A stretch of DNA of 64,000 bases from Lithodes maja (taxonomy: Eukaryota > Arthropoda > Malacostraca > Decapoda > Lithodidae): the NCBI GenBank assembly GCA_037953745.1, contig JBAKBP010007118.1, positions 39,091 through 103,090 of the forward strand. The letters run 5' to 3'. Below are positions 44,476 to 56,404 of the stretch, piece after piece (the stretch's first letter is position 1; the number at the start of each line of letters is the position of its first letter). A model generated the notes under the pieces. That model ran no database searches. It saw only the letters and a list, made by a program, of their open reading frames with translations, and was not told where the DNA came from. Made by a program: the position numbers and the translations under genes.

Positions 44476-47086
44476 CAGCCTTGACCCCAGGCCACCAGAA
44501 AAACCTGCCCAATGCCGCCAATGTTTTTGTTACCCCCAAATGACCCGCCACCGGCACATCATGCGCCAGACACAATAAGGACTCTCTATACTTATTTGGA
44601 ACAACCACCTGGTCTACTACCCTCGCACCGCCCTCCCACTTCGATTTGGGGTCTAGAAATCTGCGGTACAATATCCTGTTGAGCCTAAAGAAATCTCCCG
44701 GCTTCGCATCCCCATCTTCCTCCAACTCTATGGCACCATTGCTATAACGAGCTAGGCTAGCGTCTTGCAGCTGCTGCTCACTAATGTCCCTGGGCGTCAG
44801 TGCATCAAGATGGTTTTGTAATAAGACATTACCCCGGCTAGTAGGCTCTACTGCCTTAGTGGCTCTCGCTACAGCTCTTGCCTCACGCGAAGTCTTACCC
44901 AACTCTGCCTTGTTACACACCATATCTGGGCCAGAATCAACTCCCGTGTTTATTATAGGTCCAAGTACCGAATCACCGAGAAGTGCAGCAGAATCAATGT
45001 CCCTTTTCCTGCCCTTAGCAACCTTCTCCTGATCCTTCCTCCACTGTCCCCGAGGTTGAGTGCTAGGCTGTGCAGGAGCCGCAGAGCGAGATCGGGTTAC
45101 CACACAGGCCATCTCATCCTGTTGGCACCTCCCAACCCATTCCCGATTCTCACCATCCACGTCGGCCGCCCTCTCGGCAACGACTAAGGGTGGAGTCCCG
45201 GAAGTGGGCACCGCAAAGTCGTTGCCGAGAAGAAGGTCGACGCCCTCAACTGGCAAACACTCAACGATCCCTACATCCAGCTCCCTGCACACCTCTCCCA
45301 CTCTCAACTCCAACCTCACAAGTGGGTATGACCTCGTAGCATTTATACCCTGCACCACAACAACTCTGGCCGCATTTATCGGTTTCCCTGTGAAGTTCCT
45401 CAACAAAGTTTGCGAAGCCCCCGTATCCCTCAGCAAGTCAACCCTCCGTAGTTCACTCCCCCAGCTCACAAACCCGTGCCCCCGATGGCTACAGAAAGTG
45501 TCCCGGACAGGTGTCGAGCCTTCCGTACGCTTCTTTACCGCGTGTGCCTCAGCTGCTGACAACCTACCCCGGGCAGTTGCTGCAGCCTTCAGAGACACAC
45601 CGATACTGTGAACCAATGACACCGGCTTAGCGGGAGTGTTACTAGGGCACTCACGTGAATAATGGCCTAGCTTCTGACATTTGTAACATTTCACATCCCC
45701 AATGGGCTTCTTCCCTTGTGCGGGCGAAGAAGGGGCCTGACCTTTAGTAAACGGGAGAGGCTTGTGTTTGTAGGTGTTATTAGGTGCAATGCATTTAGTG
45801 TGGTTATGTGTGTCATAGGATTTGTTATTATCGAAAACTCTGGTGGGTGGGGTATAGCGCCCCTTCTGCCCTGACTCAGCCCTCTGAGCGGCACCGCAAC
45901 CACGAATCAATGATAATCTGAGGTCTGCCATCTTGGCAGCCTCCTCTACTGTCTTGGGACATTTTTCCTTAATGTTCAGCGTTAGATCGGTTCCAGTACA
46001 TTTGTAAAACTGTTCCAGATAGAAAAGTTGCTTAATTTCCTCAGCCGACTCTGCGTGCTCGGACCGAAACCAGTTATTACATGCATCTGTTAAGTCCCGT
46101 GCGTGCTCCATAAAACTGACGTCGCTCTTCTTATTCACGCCACGGAACTTCAATCTATAAGTTTCGGGTTGCAGTTCGTAGGCCCGGAGCACAGCCTCCT
46201 TCACCAGTCCATACACGACACTCTCGTCCAGTGACAGTGCATCGTAGGCTTTCAACCCCTTACCCACTAGACGTGATGAAACTAATGCTGCCCATTTAAC
46301 CTCCGGCCAGTCATACTCACGACACTTCTTTTCGAAACGAGCAAAAAACTCAGTCACTGCTGTCTCATCAAATGCGGGTACTAACTTAATTAAATGCGAA
46401 AGTGAGTCTGTAACCCGGTGCCCACCACCGAGATGACGCCCTGTGGTCTCTACTCTAGACTTCTCGACATCCATTTCAGCCTGGTACCTGGTTGCATCCT
46501 GATTGGCTTGGATTCTAGCAACCTCTATGCGTTCTATACTAGCCTGTTGTATCTGAGTCTCCTGCAGCTTAAACTTAGCTAGTTCTAGCTGAAATAACAT
46601 CTCAGGAGACAGGCCTGGGGGGGGAGAGCACAAAATGGGGGATCCACACCGAGACGTGTTTACAGGTAAGCCAGCTTGCCATTGAGAACCCTCCTGCTGC
46701 ATCGTGCTAAGAATCGCTGGCTGAGGGCCCAGCTCAGGGGTAGAGTGGAATGGAGGCTTGGAGGGAACCCCCCAAGACCCCACTCCAACCACCGCCCCAT
46801 CGCCATCACCCAACAAACATGCCACCAAATTCTTCTTGGGCCAACTGTCAGGACAGTCCCGCCCCAAAACCGTGGCTAAACAGCGAAGACCGTAACAATC
46901 AATAGCCTGCAGGCGCTGTTCGGTCAAAGGTGTCTGCAAAAATGCCCGGGCATCCCTCTCTCCACTTATAACACTCCCCTCCCTAAATATCTGTTGTACT
47001 TGCTGGTCACTAGGCTGTACCGTGTTATCCTCCCCCGTAAATGATGAGTCATTAGACATAGTGCTGGTTATACAATTGCTGTTCAT
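44321..47086 (-). CDS. gag: gypsy-1 Gag, protease and integrase N-terminus
   Basis: A 921-residue frame beginning at an ATG ~245 bases inside the 5' LTR edge. A helical capsid-like region spans about 150-420; a CCHC zinc knuckle ('CYKCQKLGHYSREC') lies near 475-490; a protease loop 'LLRDTGASQTLL' follows near 555; 'LLLGNDFAVP' is the matching flap-side motif. The frame then runs into the integrase HHCC domain ('HDVPVAGHLGVTK', 'CATCQTTGK'). The last ~15 residues after 'FPIPVTQ' are out of frame with integrase. Confidence 0.85.
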   Translation of the reverse strand: MNSNCITSTMSNDSSFTGEDNTVQPSDQQVQQIFREGSVISGERDARAFLQTPLTEQRLQAIDCYGLRCLATVLGRDCPDSWPKKNLVACLLGDGDGAVVGVGSWGVPSKPPFHSTPELGPQPAILSTMQQEGSQWQAGLPVNTSRCGSPILCSPPPGLSPEMLFQLELAKFKLQETQIQQASIERIEVARIQANQDATRYQAEMDVEKSRVETTGRHLGGGHRVTDSLSHLIKLVPAFDETAVTEFFARFEKKCREYDWPEVKWAALVSSRLVGKGLKAYDALSLDESVVYGLVKEAVLRAYELQPETYRLKFRGVNKKSDVSFMEHARDLTDACNNWFRSEHAESAEEIKQLFYLEQFYKCTGTDLTLNIKEKCPKTVEEAAKMADLRLSLIRGCGAAQRAESGQKGRYTPPTRVFDNNKSYDTHNHTKCIAPNNTYKHKPLPFTKGQAPSSPAQGKKPIGDVKCYKCQKLGHYSRECPSNTPAKPVSLVHSIGVSLKAAATARGRLSAAEAHAVKKRTEGSTPVRDTFCSHRGHGFVSWGSELRRVDLLRDTGASQTLLRNFTGKPINAARVVVVQGINATRSYPLVRLELRVGEVCRELDVGIVECLPVEGVDLLLGNDFAVPTSGTPPLVVAERAADVDGENREWVGRCQQDEMACVVTRSRSAAPAQPSTQPRGQWRKDQEKVAKGRKRDIDSAALLGDSVLGPIINTGVDSGPDMVCNKAELGKTSREARAVARATKAVEPTSRGNVLLQNHLDALTPRDISEQQLQDASLARYSNGAIELEEDGDAKPGDFFRLNRILYRRFLDPKSKWEGGARVVDQVVVPNKYRESLLCLAHDVPVAGHLGVTKTLAALGRFFWWPGVKADVCAWVAGCATCQTTGKPNQTIPKAPLFPIPVTQASVQQSCSRFGWPFPAY

Positions 47087-47315
47087 AAAAAAAAAAAAAG
47101 TGCTTATTACTAATTGCAGTCTCGACTCACAAAATGTTAAAGATGCTTGAATGACTCTACTCTAGACACCCCTAACGAAACAATCTGCAAGTCCACCAAT
47201 ACAATAATGACACAATAAAAATTCCTCCAATATGCAAGAAAATTCTAGCCAGCTCTACTAGGTAGCATAGAATAGTTCTCCAAAAAACATGTGATAGGAT
47301 ACTACTGAATCTTGT

Positions 47316-47327
47316 GCAAGGTCGCCA
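47316..47327 (-). promoter_or_regulatory. gypsy-1 tRNA primer-binding site
   Basis: Minus-strand TGGCGACCTTGC begins three bases inside the 5' LTR. The same 12-mer stands in the equivalent place in gypsy-2 and gypsy-3. It implies a primer tRNA ending GCAAGGTCGCCA; I do not assign the tRNA with confidence. Confidence 0.75.
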
Positions 47328-47330
47328 TTT

Positions 47331-49147
47331 TGTTACGGCTGGATCGGCAATACATATTCGGGATTCTTGATCGTAGGACAGAAATGGCTTATGTGACAAC
47401 GACACGCTTGATTCCAGTCCCAAATACTATATGCTCTAGACAACAAAAGCACCAACGCCCTACAGAGTTATCGTCTATGGTAACGAGGTACCTTAACTCG
47501 GCGAAAGTGTACAACAGGGGTAGGCTATGAGGCTAAACTCCCTCAGACATTTATAGGTTACGTTATTACTAAAGAAATGCAATACTCAAGAAACTACGTT
47601 AATATTAAGCCTCTAATAATGTAGAATAGAAGCAGGCTAAAGGTATGACAGTGAAATGCTAAATGACAAATGTACACGCCTACTTGAAAGCGCGTGCACT
47701 AGAATAACTGTCCCCTACTAACATGCACTAGCATGTAGCATACAAGATGTTCATGATCCAGTAGATACCTAATAATACACATGGAAGGAACATAAATAGT
47801 AGTCACTTATTATAATAATGAATCTATACTTGGAATAACTAAAAGGTTGCAGGCAACAGTACTGCGCCGGTAGCCTACTACCGCATAGGCTACTTCGCTT
47901 CTCTCACTCTGTCTCCCCTCTGAGTCCGTATGCGCCCTACGCAATAGAACTCCGGACACAGCAGCAAAACGACAGTGCAGTTAATTGATACATGAAAATA
48001 TTAATAGTGTTGTCTTGTGTGTGAGTAATGTGTATTGTAAGGTGTTACATACATAAACTTAAAGAGAGCTGCAATGCATAGTAAAATAAAGATATATCCC
48101 ACTCATCATCCCCATGTGTTCTAGCTAGCAGGCCAAGTCACAGGAACAACGAGTCCCAGCACCGAAAGCGAGAACCCAGGAAAAGACTGTAGAGAACACA
48201 AGGACAGATAAATTACGTTACTCTACTATACCGGCACTACGAGCGAGCTGTAGTCTCTGGTACTACACTCGCTCCTGGCTCGGTATGCAAATCAAGGCTA
48301 AGTCCTCGCCCCTCTACAGACAACTCCTGGGCATGGTCGGGCTCTTACACATGGCACCAGTCTAGTCACAAATTGGATGATGAGCGGGGCATATAACTCG
48401 TGAACATGTCGAACGTTCACCAACTATCCTCATCAAGAAGATCGCTGTTCACATTAACCCCTTAAATCTAATACATGTAAATATATGCTTGTCCTAAGAG
48501 TAATACGAGAGATGAGTGCTGAAACTCCTTTAGGACCTCAAGGGAAGGTTATGCATTTAAATAGAGAGAAGAATGAAATGAGAGTAATGTCGTCAGAGAG
48601 AAAGAGTGCAACCGTGAGAAGTTGGGAGAGAGGGCAAGGGATGATAGAATCTCAAAGGTTCTAGGCAACCTGATCATGGAACACACAGCGAGCCTCCAGG
48701 CAATGTGCAGTACGACAACATGGGCAGCCCAGGCAGCATAGGCAGGCGGCAATGGACTACCAACCCTGTCGCGCCCAGCTATAAGCGCAAGGCTGCCAAC
48801 CAGTCCATACGTCTGGCAACCACCCCCCCGGCAGCGTGGCGCGTTGCTACCCTCTCGCTCTGAAAACTAACTCACTCTCTCTCTCTGAACTCCCATTGTC
48901 TTATCTATCAACTTCTCTATTGATACTACATATTAAATGGAAGGTCTCGACATGGCTTAAAACAAAACCCACCACTGGTTAGCACATGACGAGACCTTTG
49001 CAGAGATACAAAGAACATAGTTATAAGTTGTCACACTCAATATACATAGCTGCTGACGGTAGCCAGCACGGTACAGTGGTACGGGCGGTACAGTGGAGTA
49101 CCAAGGAGTACAATCAGGTTGCGTTGCCACGCACTGGGTGCGTCACA
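47331..49147 (-). repeat. gypsy-1 5' LTR
   Basis: 1817 bp, TGTTACGG..GTCACA, nearly identical to 39901-41704. A 13-bp insertion near 49050 (GCTGCTGACGGTA) accounts for the length difference. Its right edge joins gypsy-2 RNase H sequence. Confidence 0.92.
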
Positions 49148-52100
49148 CACACAGGATGCAATACCTCACAGTCGTCTTCCTGGAGCAACACTGCACAAAC
49201 CTCGGTATTGCTCGCATCCACTGCCAGGGAAAAAGATCTGTTAAAATCAGGAGCTCGGAGTACAGGATAATTAGATAATATATATTTGGTAGCAATAAAG
49301 GCCTCTTCACATTCAGAGGACCACACAAACTTCACATCCTTACGGAGAAGATCTGTCAGGGGAGCTGTCAACTTTGAAAAATTTATAATGAAATGCCTAT
49401 AATAGCCAATCATGCCTAGGTACCTTTGGATATGTTTCTTAGTGCTAGGAGTTGGGAATTCTAGAATAGACTCTACCTTTGCTTGAGGAGGTGCAACCTG
49501 CCCCTGACCTACCGTATATCCCAGATACTGGACCGTACTCTTTACAAAGGTGCATTTCTTAAGATTAACCACCAGATTGGCATCAGCAAGATTTAAGAAT
49601 AGCAATCTAAGTTGGTAAAGATGCTCCTCCCATGAGTGTGAAAAGATAAGAATATCATCGATGTAGACAACGCACCCAGGTACCCCTTCAGTCACCAAAT
49701 TCATGAGGCGCTGGAATGTAGCTGGGGCGTTTTTCAAGCCGTAGGGCATTACGTTACAGCAGAAGGCTTGATTGTTGACTACAAAGCATGATATTTCCCT
49801 CGCTCTAGGGGTGAGAGCTACTTGCCAATATCCCTTCATCAAGTCAATCTTGCTGATATAGCTGGCTGTACCAATCTGGTCAATGCAGTCGTCGATCCGT
49901 GGCAGTGGGTAGGTATCGTTCTTTGTGACAGCATTGACTTGCCTATAGTCCATACATAACCTATGGCTCCCGTCTGGCTTTGGCACAAGTATGACTGGAC
50001 TACTCCACTGGCTTAAGGCCCTAGTGATCAGTTCGTTAGATAACATAAAGTCAAGCTCGACCTGCAGTATACTCCTGCGTTGTGGCGAGACACGGTAGGG
50101 GGATAGTTTAATGGGAGTTGCATCCCCTACATCGATGTCGTGCACGGCCAAAGAAGTGAGCCCTGGAGTATCACGGAACACACTGGGAGACTGAGATAAA
50201 ATAGAGATTAGTTGGTTCGCTTGATCAGAGGGAAGATGACATAGTTTAGATGGTAATTCCCTCCAAGCCACTAAATTATACTGAAAGTTGGATAGGCTAC
50301 ATGACAAGTCGAAGTCTGCATGGATACCTTCAGGCTCTGGAACAGTCTGTTGCGGGTCAGTAAGAGAACTGAAGACTTCGTCCGCACCAGGCTGTTCACA
50401 GGTCCTGACATTCACTGCCACAGTGGGAGAATCTGGAAGAGAGGAATCAGGGGACCTATGGTAGGGTTTCAACATATTTATATGGAATACTTGCGTGGGC
50501 TTTCTCCTGTCTGGGGTAGTTACTAGATAATCGGTAATGCTCACCCTCCGAATGATCTTATATGGGCCCCTGAACTTGGCAGATAAAGGTTGGCCAAAAA
50601 GGGGGAGCAGGACCAAAACCTCATCACCGGGCTTAAACTCCCTCTCACGGGCTTTTCTGTCATACCATTTCTTCATGGAGCTTTTAGCCACGGTCAAGTT
50701 TTGAGCAGCAAACTCACAGGAGGATCTCAGCCGGGTTTTGAAATCTGAAACATACTTGAGGAGGTTTTGGTTCCCCTCCTGGCCAACTAGGCTATCCTGC
50801 AATAGTTGCAAAGGACCTCTTACCTGGTGACCGAAAACTAGCTCATTAGGGGAAAAACCCAGGGATTCAGTGGGAACCTCACGAGTAGCAAATAAAAGAA
50901 AAGGTACCCCCTTATCCCACTCAACTCCGGTCTCTGTACAATACTTACGTAACATTCCCTTTAATGTCTGATGATATCGTTCAAGAACCCCTTGACTCTC
51001 TGGGTGGTAGGTGCTAGACTTAACATGCTCGATAGCCAACTCCTTCAGGGACTGCTGGAAAATGTTAGAGGTAAAATTAGTTCCTTGATCACTTTGCACC
51101 TCATGGGGGAAACCCATTCTGGTGAAGAATTTGAGCAGTTCCTTGATGACAGTTGGAGCAGAGGTAGTCCTTAAGGGTATAGCCTCTGGGTAGCGAGTTG
51201 CCATGTCCATGATAGTTAATAAATAAATGTTACCTTGGGAAGTCTTAGGCAATGGGCCTACAATGTCCACTACCACCTGAGTAAAAGGATTCTCGAAAAC
51301 GGGCAAGGGCACCAGAGGATGTACAGGCACCTTCTGATTGGGTTTTCCTGTCATCTGGCAAGTGTGACACACTCTACAAAACTCCACTACATCTGCACGC
51401 ATTCCTGGCCAGTAAAAGTGGGCTCTGATTCTGTCTAGAGTTTTTCTCACACCTAGGTGTCCTGCCAATGGTATACAATGTGCCATTTCCATGATATCTC
51501 TACGACAAGGTTTGGGGACTACTACTTGATGGATGTCCCAAGCCCCGTCATCGATTGGTCTGTGTGGCGGTCTCCATCTTCGCCACAATACTCCTCCTTT
51601 GAGGTAGAAACATTCACCACCCTCCTTCTCACATTCCTCTTCACTCACGGACCTGGCAGCTAACTCCTTGCATTCACTATCATCTCTCTGTAGCTCTACC
51701 AGGCCACTAGGACAATTTGGAGGAGTTTCATGGTCATCGTTAGGGTCAAGATGAGCCATAAAGGTGTCAGATAAATCCACCTCAGTCACATCATCAGGCA
51801 CAGTTGGAGCGTCATTCACACTCTCATCATCCCTTTCATCAACTCTTACATTCGGTACATTTCTGTCTGAGGGAACTGCTACTTGAGACATTGAACGTGT
51901 GACAGCACACACAGGGAAAACTGTTGGCATCTCCTTTTCGAGCTCACCGGTTAGTGGCTCGTTAACAGGGGAAAGTGACAAAATGGGGTCTGGTCGGACC
52001 TTCTCACCAGCTACATCATTCCCCAAAAGGAGTGTTACCTCAGGCACAGGGATATCTTGGGACCTACACAAAGCTATGGTGGCCTCACCCTGTAGTAACT

Positions 52101-53349
52101 CACATTCAATTTCGCCTTTTACCAAGTATGCATAAAACTGGCCTCCAGCACCTCTCATTACAACTGGTTCGCCAGGTGGGCACTCAGTGTAAGGATTCAC
52201 CATTAGGGTGCTAGTAGAACCTGTGTCTCTCAGAATTTTTACCTCATGCATACAACCATTTAATCTCACGTTGCCAGATGAAATAAAGGGACGGTAACTG
52301 TCCTGTACTGATGGTGAAATTATTGGCTTAACCCTAGTGGGTTGCACCACACATGCTACTACACCCCTGTCTAGATGATTTACGTTAGCTGCTAGGTACT
52401 CCTTCTGTCGGGAGTCCTGCATTAAAGGAACTTTTGGTGCTAGGTACTCCTTCTGTCGGGAGTCCTGCATTACAGGAACTTTTGGTGCTAGGTACTCCTT
52501 CTGTCGGGAGCCCTGCATTAAATTCACATATGGAATTTGAGATACGGCGGCAACTGTCTGCCCCGATCTCTCGGTTTTCTCCTTGGCCCAGCACTGATAA
52601 GCTAGGTGGCCTTTCTTGCCACAAAAAGTACATACTTTAGGGGATACGGGAACGTTCCCTCTTTGAGCATTACTATTAGTTTGGGGCCCACCTCTGTTAC
52701 CATTGCCCTGAGTCGCATTTTTAGTTGGGGGAACAATTCTATTTTGGCTAGCTGGGGAAGACGTTATAGGCTTGTGACTGGGTCTGTCAGATTTGTGATT
52801 GGAATACTTAAAATTAGAACTAGAATTATCGTAGGGCTTCTTTCCACGAAATTTGTTGTTGAGCACGTATGTGTCAGCCATGTCAGCGGCGTCGGCAAGA
52901 CAATCTACCTTTTTCCCCTTTAAATGATAGGATACAGAAGAATCAATTTTCCATAGGAAATTTTCTAACAGGACCAACTCCTTCAGATCGTTGTAGCTTG
53001 TGACTTTCTTACTCTTGACCCAATGATTGAAAGTTTTAGTCATGGTCCTGGCAAATACCTTATGGGTTTCTTCTACTTTCTTCTGGTTTTTACGGAAAGA
53101 TTGCCTGTAAGCCTCAGGCTGCAATTGATAGGTTTTTAGGATAGCTTCTTTGAGATTGTCATAATCCTGCCTAACTTCTGCTACTTCTGACAAATACGTA
53201 GCTCGAGCCTGCCCTGTCAAAACGGTTTGTAACATAAAAGTCCATTGATCTCTTGTCCACTTCATACCTCCAGCAACTTCCTCAAACAAAACAAAGAAAT
53301 CCTGCACATTATCCTCAGTGAAAGGTGGAATGACACTAGTCATAGTCAA
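49148..53349 (-). pseudogene. gypsy-2 Gag-Pol, continuous from mid-Gag to truncated RNase H
   Basis: One frame of 1411 residues (the last ~11 come from the LTR). It contains most of Gag, a CCHC knuckle ('CTFCGKKGHLAYQC'), three 14-residue repeats of the type 'MQDSRQKEYLAPKVP', protease ('ILRDTGSTSTLM', 'LLLGNDVAG'), integrase (HHCC 'HCIPLAGHLGVRK', 'CHTCQMTGK'; core 'VVDIVGPLP', 'SDQGTNF', 'LERYHQ'; GPY 'FRGPYKI'), RT ('KIDLMKGYWQV', 'MPYGLKNAPATF', YIDD) and the start of RNase H ('LAVDASN'). Gag, protease, integrase and RT are all in one frame, so readthrough without frameshifting is the family's native state. Gag is split from its N-terminus by a small rearrangement near 53350-53410. Confidence 0.9.
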
Positions 53350-53390
53350 TCCCAGAGGGGGAGCAATTACGGGAGCATTTGTATTGACAT

Positions 53391-53750
53391 TTAGTTGAGC
53401 CGTTTAGTTTGAGCCGTTTTTATTCTGGCTAGTTCTAAGCCGGTGTTTGCTTTTATTCTGGCTAGTTCTAATATTTGATCACCGGTCAAACCAGGTGGCA
53501 ATTGTTCATCAAGTTGGCTAGGTTTACTCGGGATCCCACCAACTGCTCCGTCCCCCTCCCCGCCTTCTACAGGGAACAGGTGGGTTTTTATGGTCTGAGC
53601 CACCTCTACTTTAGACATGTTTGAGACAGTTAATTGGAGATGTGAGGCAAGCACTTTCAGTTCGGATTTTGACAGACAGTCAATATCAAGGGCTGTGGGT
53701 TCTGATTCTATGAAAACTCGAGCATCTTCGTCATTAATTAGTTGAGGCAT
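53391..53750 (-). pseudogene. gag: gypsy-2 Gag N-terminus
   Basis: 119 residues starting 'MPQLINDEDARVFIES', identical or nearly so to the gypsy-3 Gag start. Relative to gypsy-3, a stretch coding about 30 residues before 'NVNTNAP' is deleted and rearranged, closing the frame. The ATG lies ~70 bases inside the primer site. Confidence 0.85.
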
Positions 53751-53818
53751 GATTAATAATTGATTTGTAAGTAGTGAAACGTTAATGAAACTGAGTGAAA
53801 CTGTATGAAACGAATCCT

Positions 53819-53831
53819 GGCAAGGTCGCCA
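53819..53831 (-). promoter_or_regulatory. gypsy-2 tRNA primer-binding site
   Basis: Minus-strand TGGCGACCTTGCC a few bases inside the LTR at 53838, matching gypsy-1 and gypsy-3. Confidence 0.75.
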
Positions 53832-53837
53832 CTCTTC

Positions 53838-55382
53838 TGTTACGTATCTTGATCCTCAAGTGGTTAACTTGATGAATCTAGATAGCACAGAGATATATAT
53901 TAAGGTATCAGTCAGCTGAAGGCAAAACAAAAGTAAAATCTAATACAATTATTTCCTGTTGTTGCTTCCTTTCCTTTTGGATCTTAGGACTTAGTATCCT
54001 TTGTTGACTGATACTCTTTAATTATGAAAAATACTGAAACTAATTAAAGTCATGTAGTATTTATAAAGAATTATTATTTAACCGAAGCTTAGTAGGCTAT
54101 GGTTATGAACCGAAGAAGTTATATCTAAAGAAGGACTATTAATTCTATAAAAAGTCTTGGAAGATAAATATTAAAGTAAGAATATTTCTGTCTCTTACCC
54201 TTTTTGAAATGAATAGATAGTTTTCTTATATATGTCCTTTTATTTTTATTTAATTTAATTATTCTTGGTTCTTGTCTTACGTTAATAGTATTAATTATTA
54301 TTATCATCAGGATTAATATCAAAGTCACATAAAAAGTTAGATATATATTTAATAAGTAGTTAAATGTATTTCTTAACCACGTAACATTGAGGTTTGATTA
54401 TGAGTAAATAAAGTTACAGGATCGCTTCATAGATTCGATTCAGGTCTCACTCAAATAATATGAAAAGCAAAAATAATATTTTGAAGCTAAAAGAATTTTC
54501 TTCAGCTTAGGAAATCACTATAAGTAATATTAACACAGCCATGTTAGTCTAAGGCGATATTACTAATATGAGACAATAGCATCACCGTACTAAGCACCGT
54601 TAAGCAATGTAAGCTTAATTCAAAGAAAATGAAAGAACTCGTAAGTATTAATATAAAACAATAGTATTACTTTCATCATAACCCAATTACTTAAAGAGTT
54701 GCTTTAGTCCACAAGTTAGTCAACTAAAATAGTTAAGTACATAATAGTAGCGTTAACGTTAATTCCCAATCAAATAGTTACGTACATAATAGTAGCGTTA
54801 ACGTTAGTTCCCAATCAAATAGTTAAGCACATAATAGTAGCGTTCACATTAATTCCCAATCACATATCTCACTAACCAACATAACGTAAGTGTTTACACC
54901 GAACACACTTAAAACACACTTATGTAATCTGACTGACAGTCACAATCCCATTATAATACTTCACCCCGTCTTCCTCCAGCTGCAAGTTCACCTTCCCCAA
55001 CTCCAAATGAGACTGATTTGAATGCCCACAACTCGGGTCTTATATACTAAACAATGATGGTGTAGGAACGAATCAGGAGGCGGGGGGTGGTGCCCGCTCC
55101 AATCATAGCTCCTCGAGTCGCATAACAGGTGCCTGGTCCATTCACAGCTCCTGGCGTCGATCATACGTCATAGCGTCGATCATACGTCATAGCGTCGATC
55201 ATCAAGTAGTTTGCAGGGTCCCCTATAACGCACGCAGGTGTGAAGGCTTGTTTGCTGGTATGCAGGCTAGCTGGTTTCCCCACTCGCTAGTTCGCTCGCT
55301 AGTTTGCTTCGCCGCTTGGGTAGTTTGGCTCCTTCAAGTCTAATTCTAACTCTTAAATTAACATACAGGGCTCCGTATGTCA
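53838..55382 (-). repeat. Shared LTR: gypsy-2 5' LTR and gypsy-3 3' LTR
   Basis: TGTTACGTATC..GTATGTCA, 1545 bp. On its low-coordinate side is a primer site (start of gypsy-2 interior); on its high-coordinate side a polypurine tract (end of gypsy-3 interior), so one LTR serves both elements. It holds a 45-bp x 3 tandem repeat (54728-54862) and 2-3 copies of a ~19-bp 'GTCGATCATACGTCATAGC' unit near 55155-55200. By eye it differs from the LTR at 61375 by about a dozen substitutions and a few indels. Confidence 0.9.
54728..54862. repeat. 45-bp tandem repeat, three copies, within the LTR
   Basis: Units 'aatagttaagtacataatag..' at 54728, 54773 and 54818; also present at 62265-62399 in the other LTR. 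Position in a minus-strand LTR suggests U3/R enhancer-type repeats, but no factor site is known. Confidence 0.85.
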
Positions 55383-55393
55383 GACCTCCCCCA
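55383..55393 (-). promoter_or_regulatory. gypsy-3 polypurine tract
   Basis: Minus-strand TATGGGGGAGG followed by TC and the LTR edge TGACATAC. Its presence shows that the LTR at 53838-55382 is gypsy-3's 3' LTR. Confidence 0.65.
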
Positions 55394-56404
55394 TAGAAAA
55401 GAGTTTAAGGAGTATAGTACATAATATTAAACATAATACATAAATAGATTCACCACCAGATTGGCAACAGCAAGATTATAATGAGGATATAATAAGGATA
55501 TCACCCAAAGTAGGCAACGTCTCCAGGTACCACATCAGAACATAGCCGGAACGTAGCTGGAGCGCTATTCGAACTGCAAGGCATCTCACAGCTGAAGGCT
55601 TGACAGCGCACTACAAAAGCATGATATTTACCTCGGTACAAGGGAGAGCTAATTGCCAAAATCCTCTCATTAACCTAACAAGTGCGCATGGGGGTAATTG
55701 GAAACGTCCCCCTTTGCTGACGTATTTGAGGTGTTTCCGTCACTAAAATATTCATTGTCCCATTAATAGCATTAATACTTATCCATATGCGCCTATTATG
55801 GGTTGATTATAAAGGTATTAACCTGAAACAACAATAAAACGAGTGAAAACAGCGTTTGGATGGTCAAAATCGGAGATATAGCCCACGAGTTGTATAATGT
55901 ATGGGTGAGGCAAGCTGCTTTCCCGCCAATTTCCCCCAAGGCCACTGAGACACAGTCGATCGATACTCTCTCTCTCTCTCTTGCATTCGCTTGCTATCAG
56001 TGATGACCACACCCTCCAACCGGATTTCTAATGTTAGCACGAAAATATACCTCAGAATAAGGGAATAACAGGGAAAATAGGTGATAACTGAAGGAGAGGA
56101 GGAAAGTGGGGAAGGAGGGGAGGTAGAGGACTGAGAATTTGCATGGCCCAGGGGCCAAAAAAAAATAAAAAAATAAAAAAATAAAAAAAATAAAACAAAT
56201 AAAATATTTTTTTTTCGATGTCAAAAGTTGATTTTTTTTTTCACTCACTCTTAAGAGTCCCCCCGCAGTCCGCCGGGGGAACTCTTAAGAGTCTCCCAGC
56301 AGTTCCCGGGTTAAGTTAAACTTACTGCGGTGTGAGGCAAACCTGGTAAATGTAATCTTTAACAGATACGTGATAGGCAATCGGCTAGCACGTTCTGGAC
56401 CCCC
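55394..56404 (-). other. gypsy-3 3' non-coding region with a decayed RT-derived segment
   Basis: No intact gene. 55440-55690 resembles the element's own RT (compare 49560-49850) in patches: 'accaccagattggcaacagc', a 'tccaggtacc' block, 'gaacgtagctggagcg', 'gctgaaggcttgacagcg', 'acaaaagcatgatatttacc', with indels between. The remainder is unremarkable apart from poly-A/T runs near 56159-56240 and a 'ctcttaagagt' repeat near 56250-56295. Confidence 0.6.

Larger units (their letters stand above)
39901..49147 (-). mobile_element. Ty3/gypsy-type retrotransposon gypsy-1 (Gmr1-like order), chimeric flanks
   Basis: Two ~1.8-kb direct LTRs (39901-41704 and 47331-49147) enclose a 5.6-kb minus-strand interior coding gag-protease-integrase-RT-RNase H. 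A primer site next to the 5' LTR and a polypurine tract next to the 3' LTR confirm orientation. By eye the LTRs differ at roughly 18 substitutions plus one 13-bp indel, about 1 percent. The left outer flank is LINE copy C and the right outer flank is gypsy-2 RNase H; no target duplication is present, so this is not a simple insertion. Confidence 0.9.
49148..55382 (-). mobile_element. Ty3/gypsy-type gypsy-2 (Gmr1-like order), 3' end missing
   Basis: Interior 49148-53837 plus the LTR at 53838-55382, which it shares with gypsy-3. Coding order is gag-protease-integrase-RT-RNase H. RNase H stops in its first third at the gypsy-1 LTR edge; the rest and the 3' LTR are not in the window. It is nearly identical to gypsy-3 throughout. 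Confidence 0.9.
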
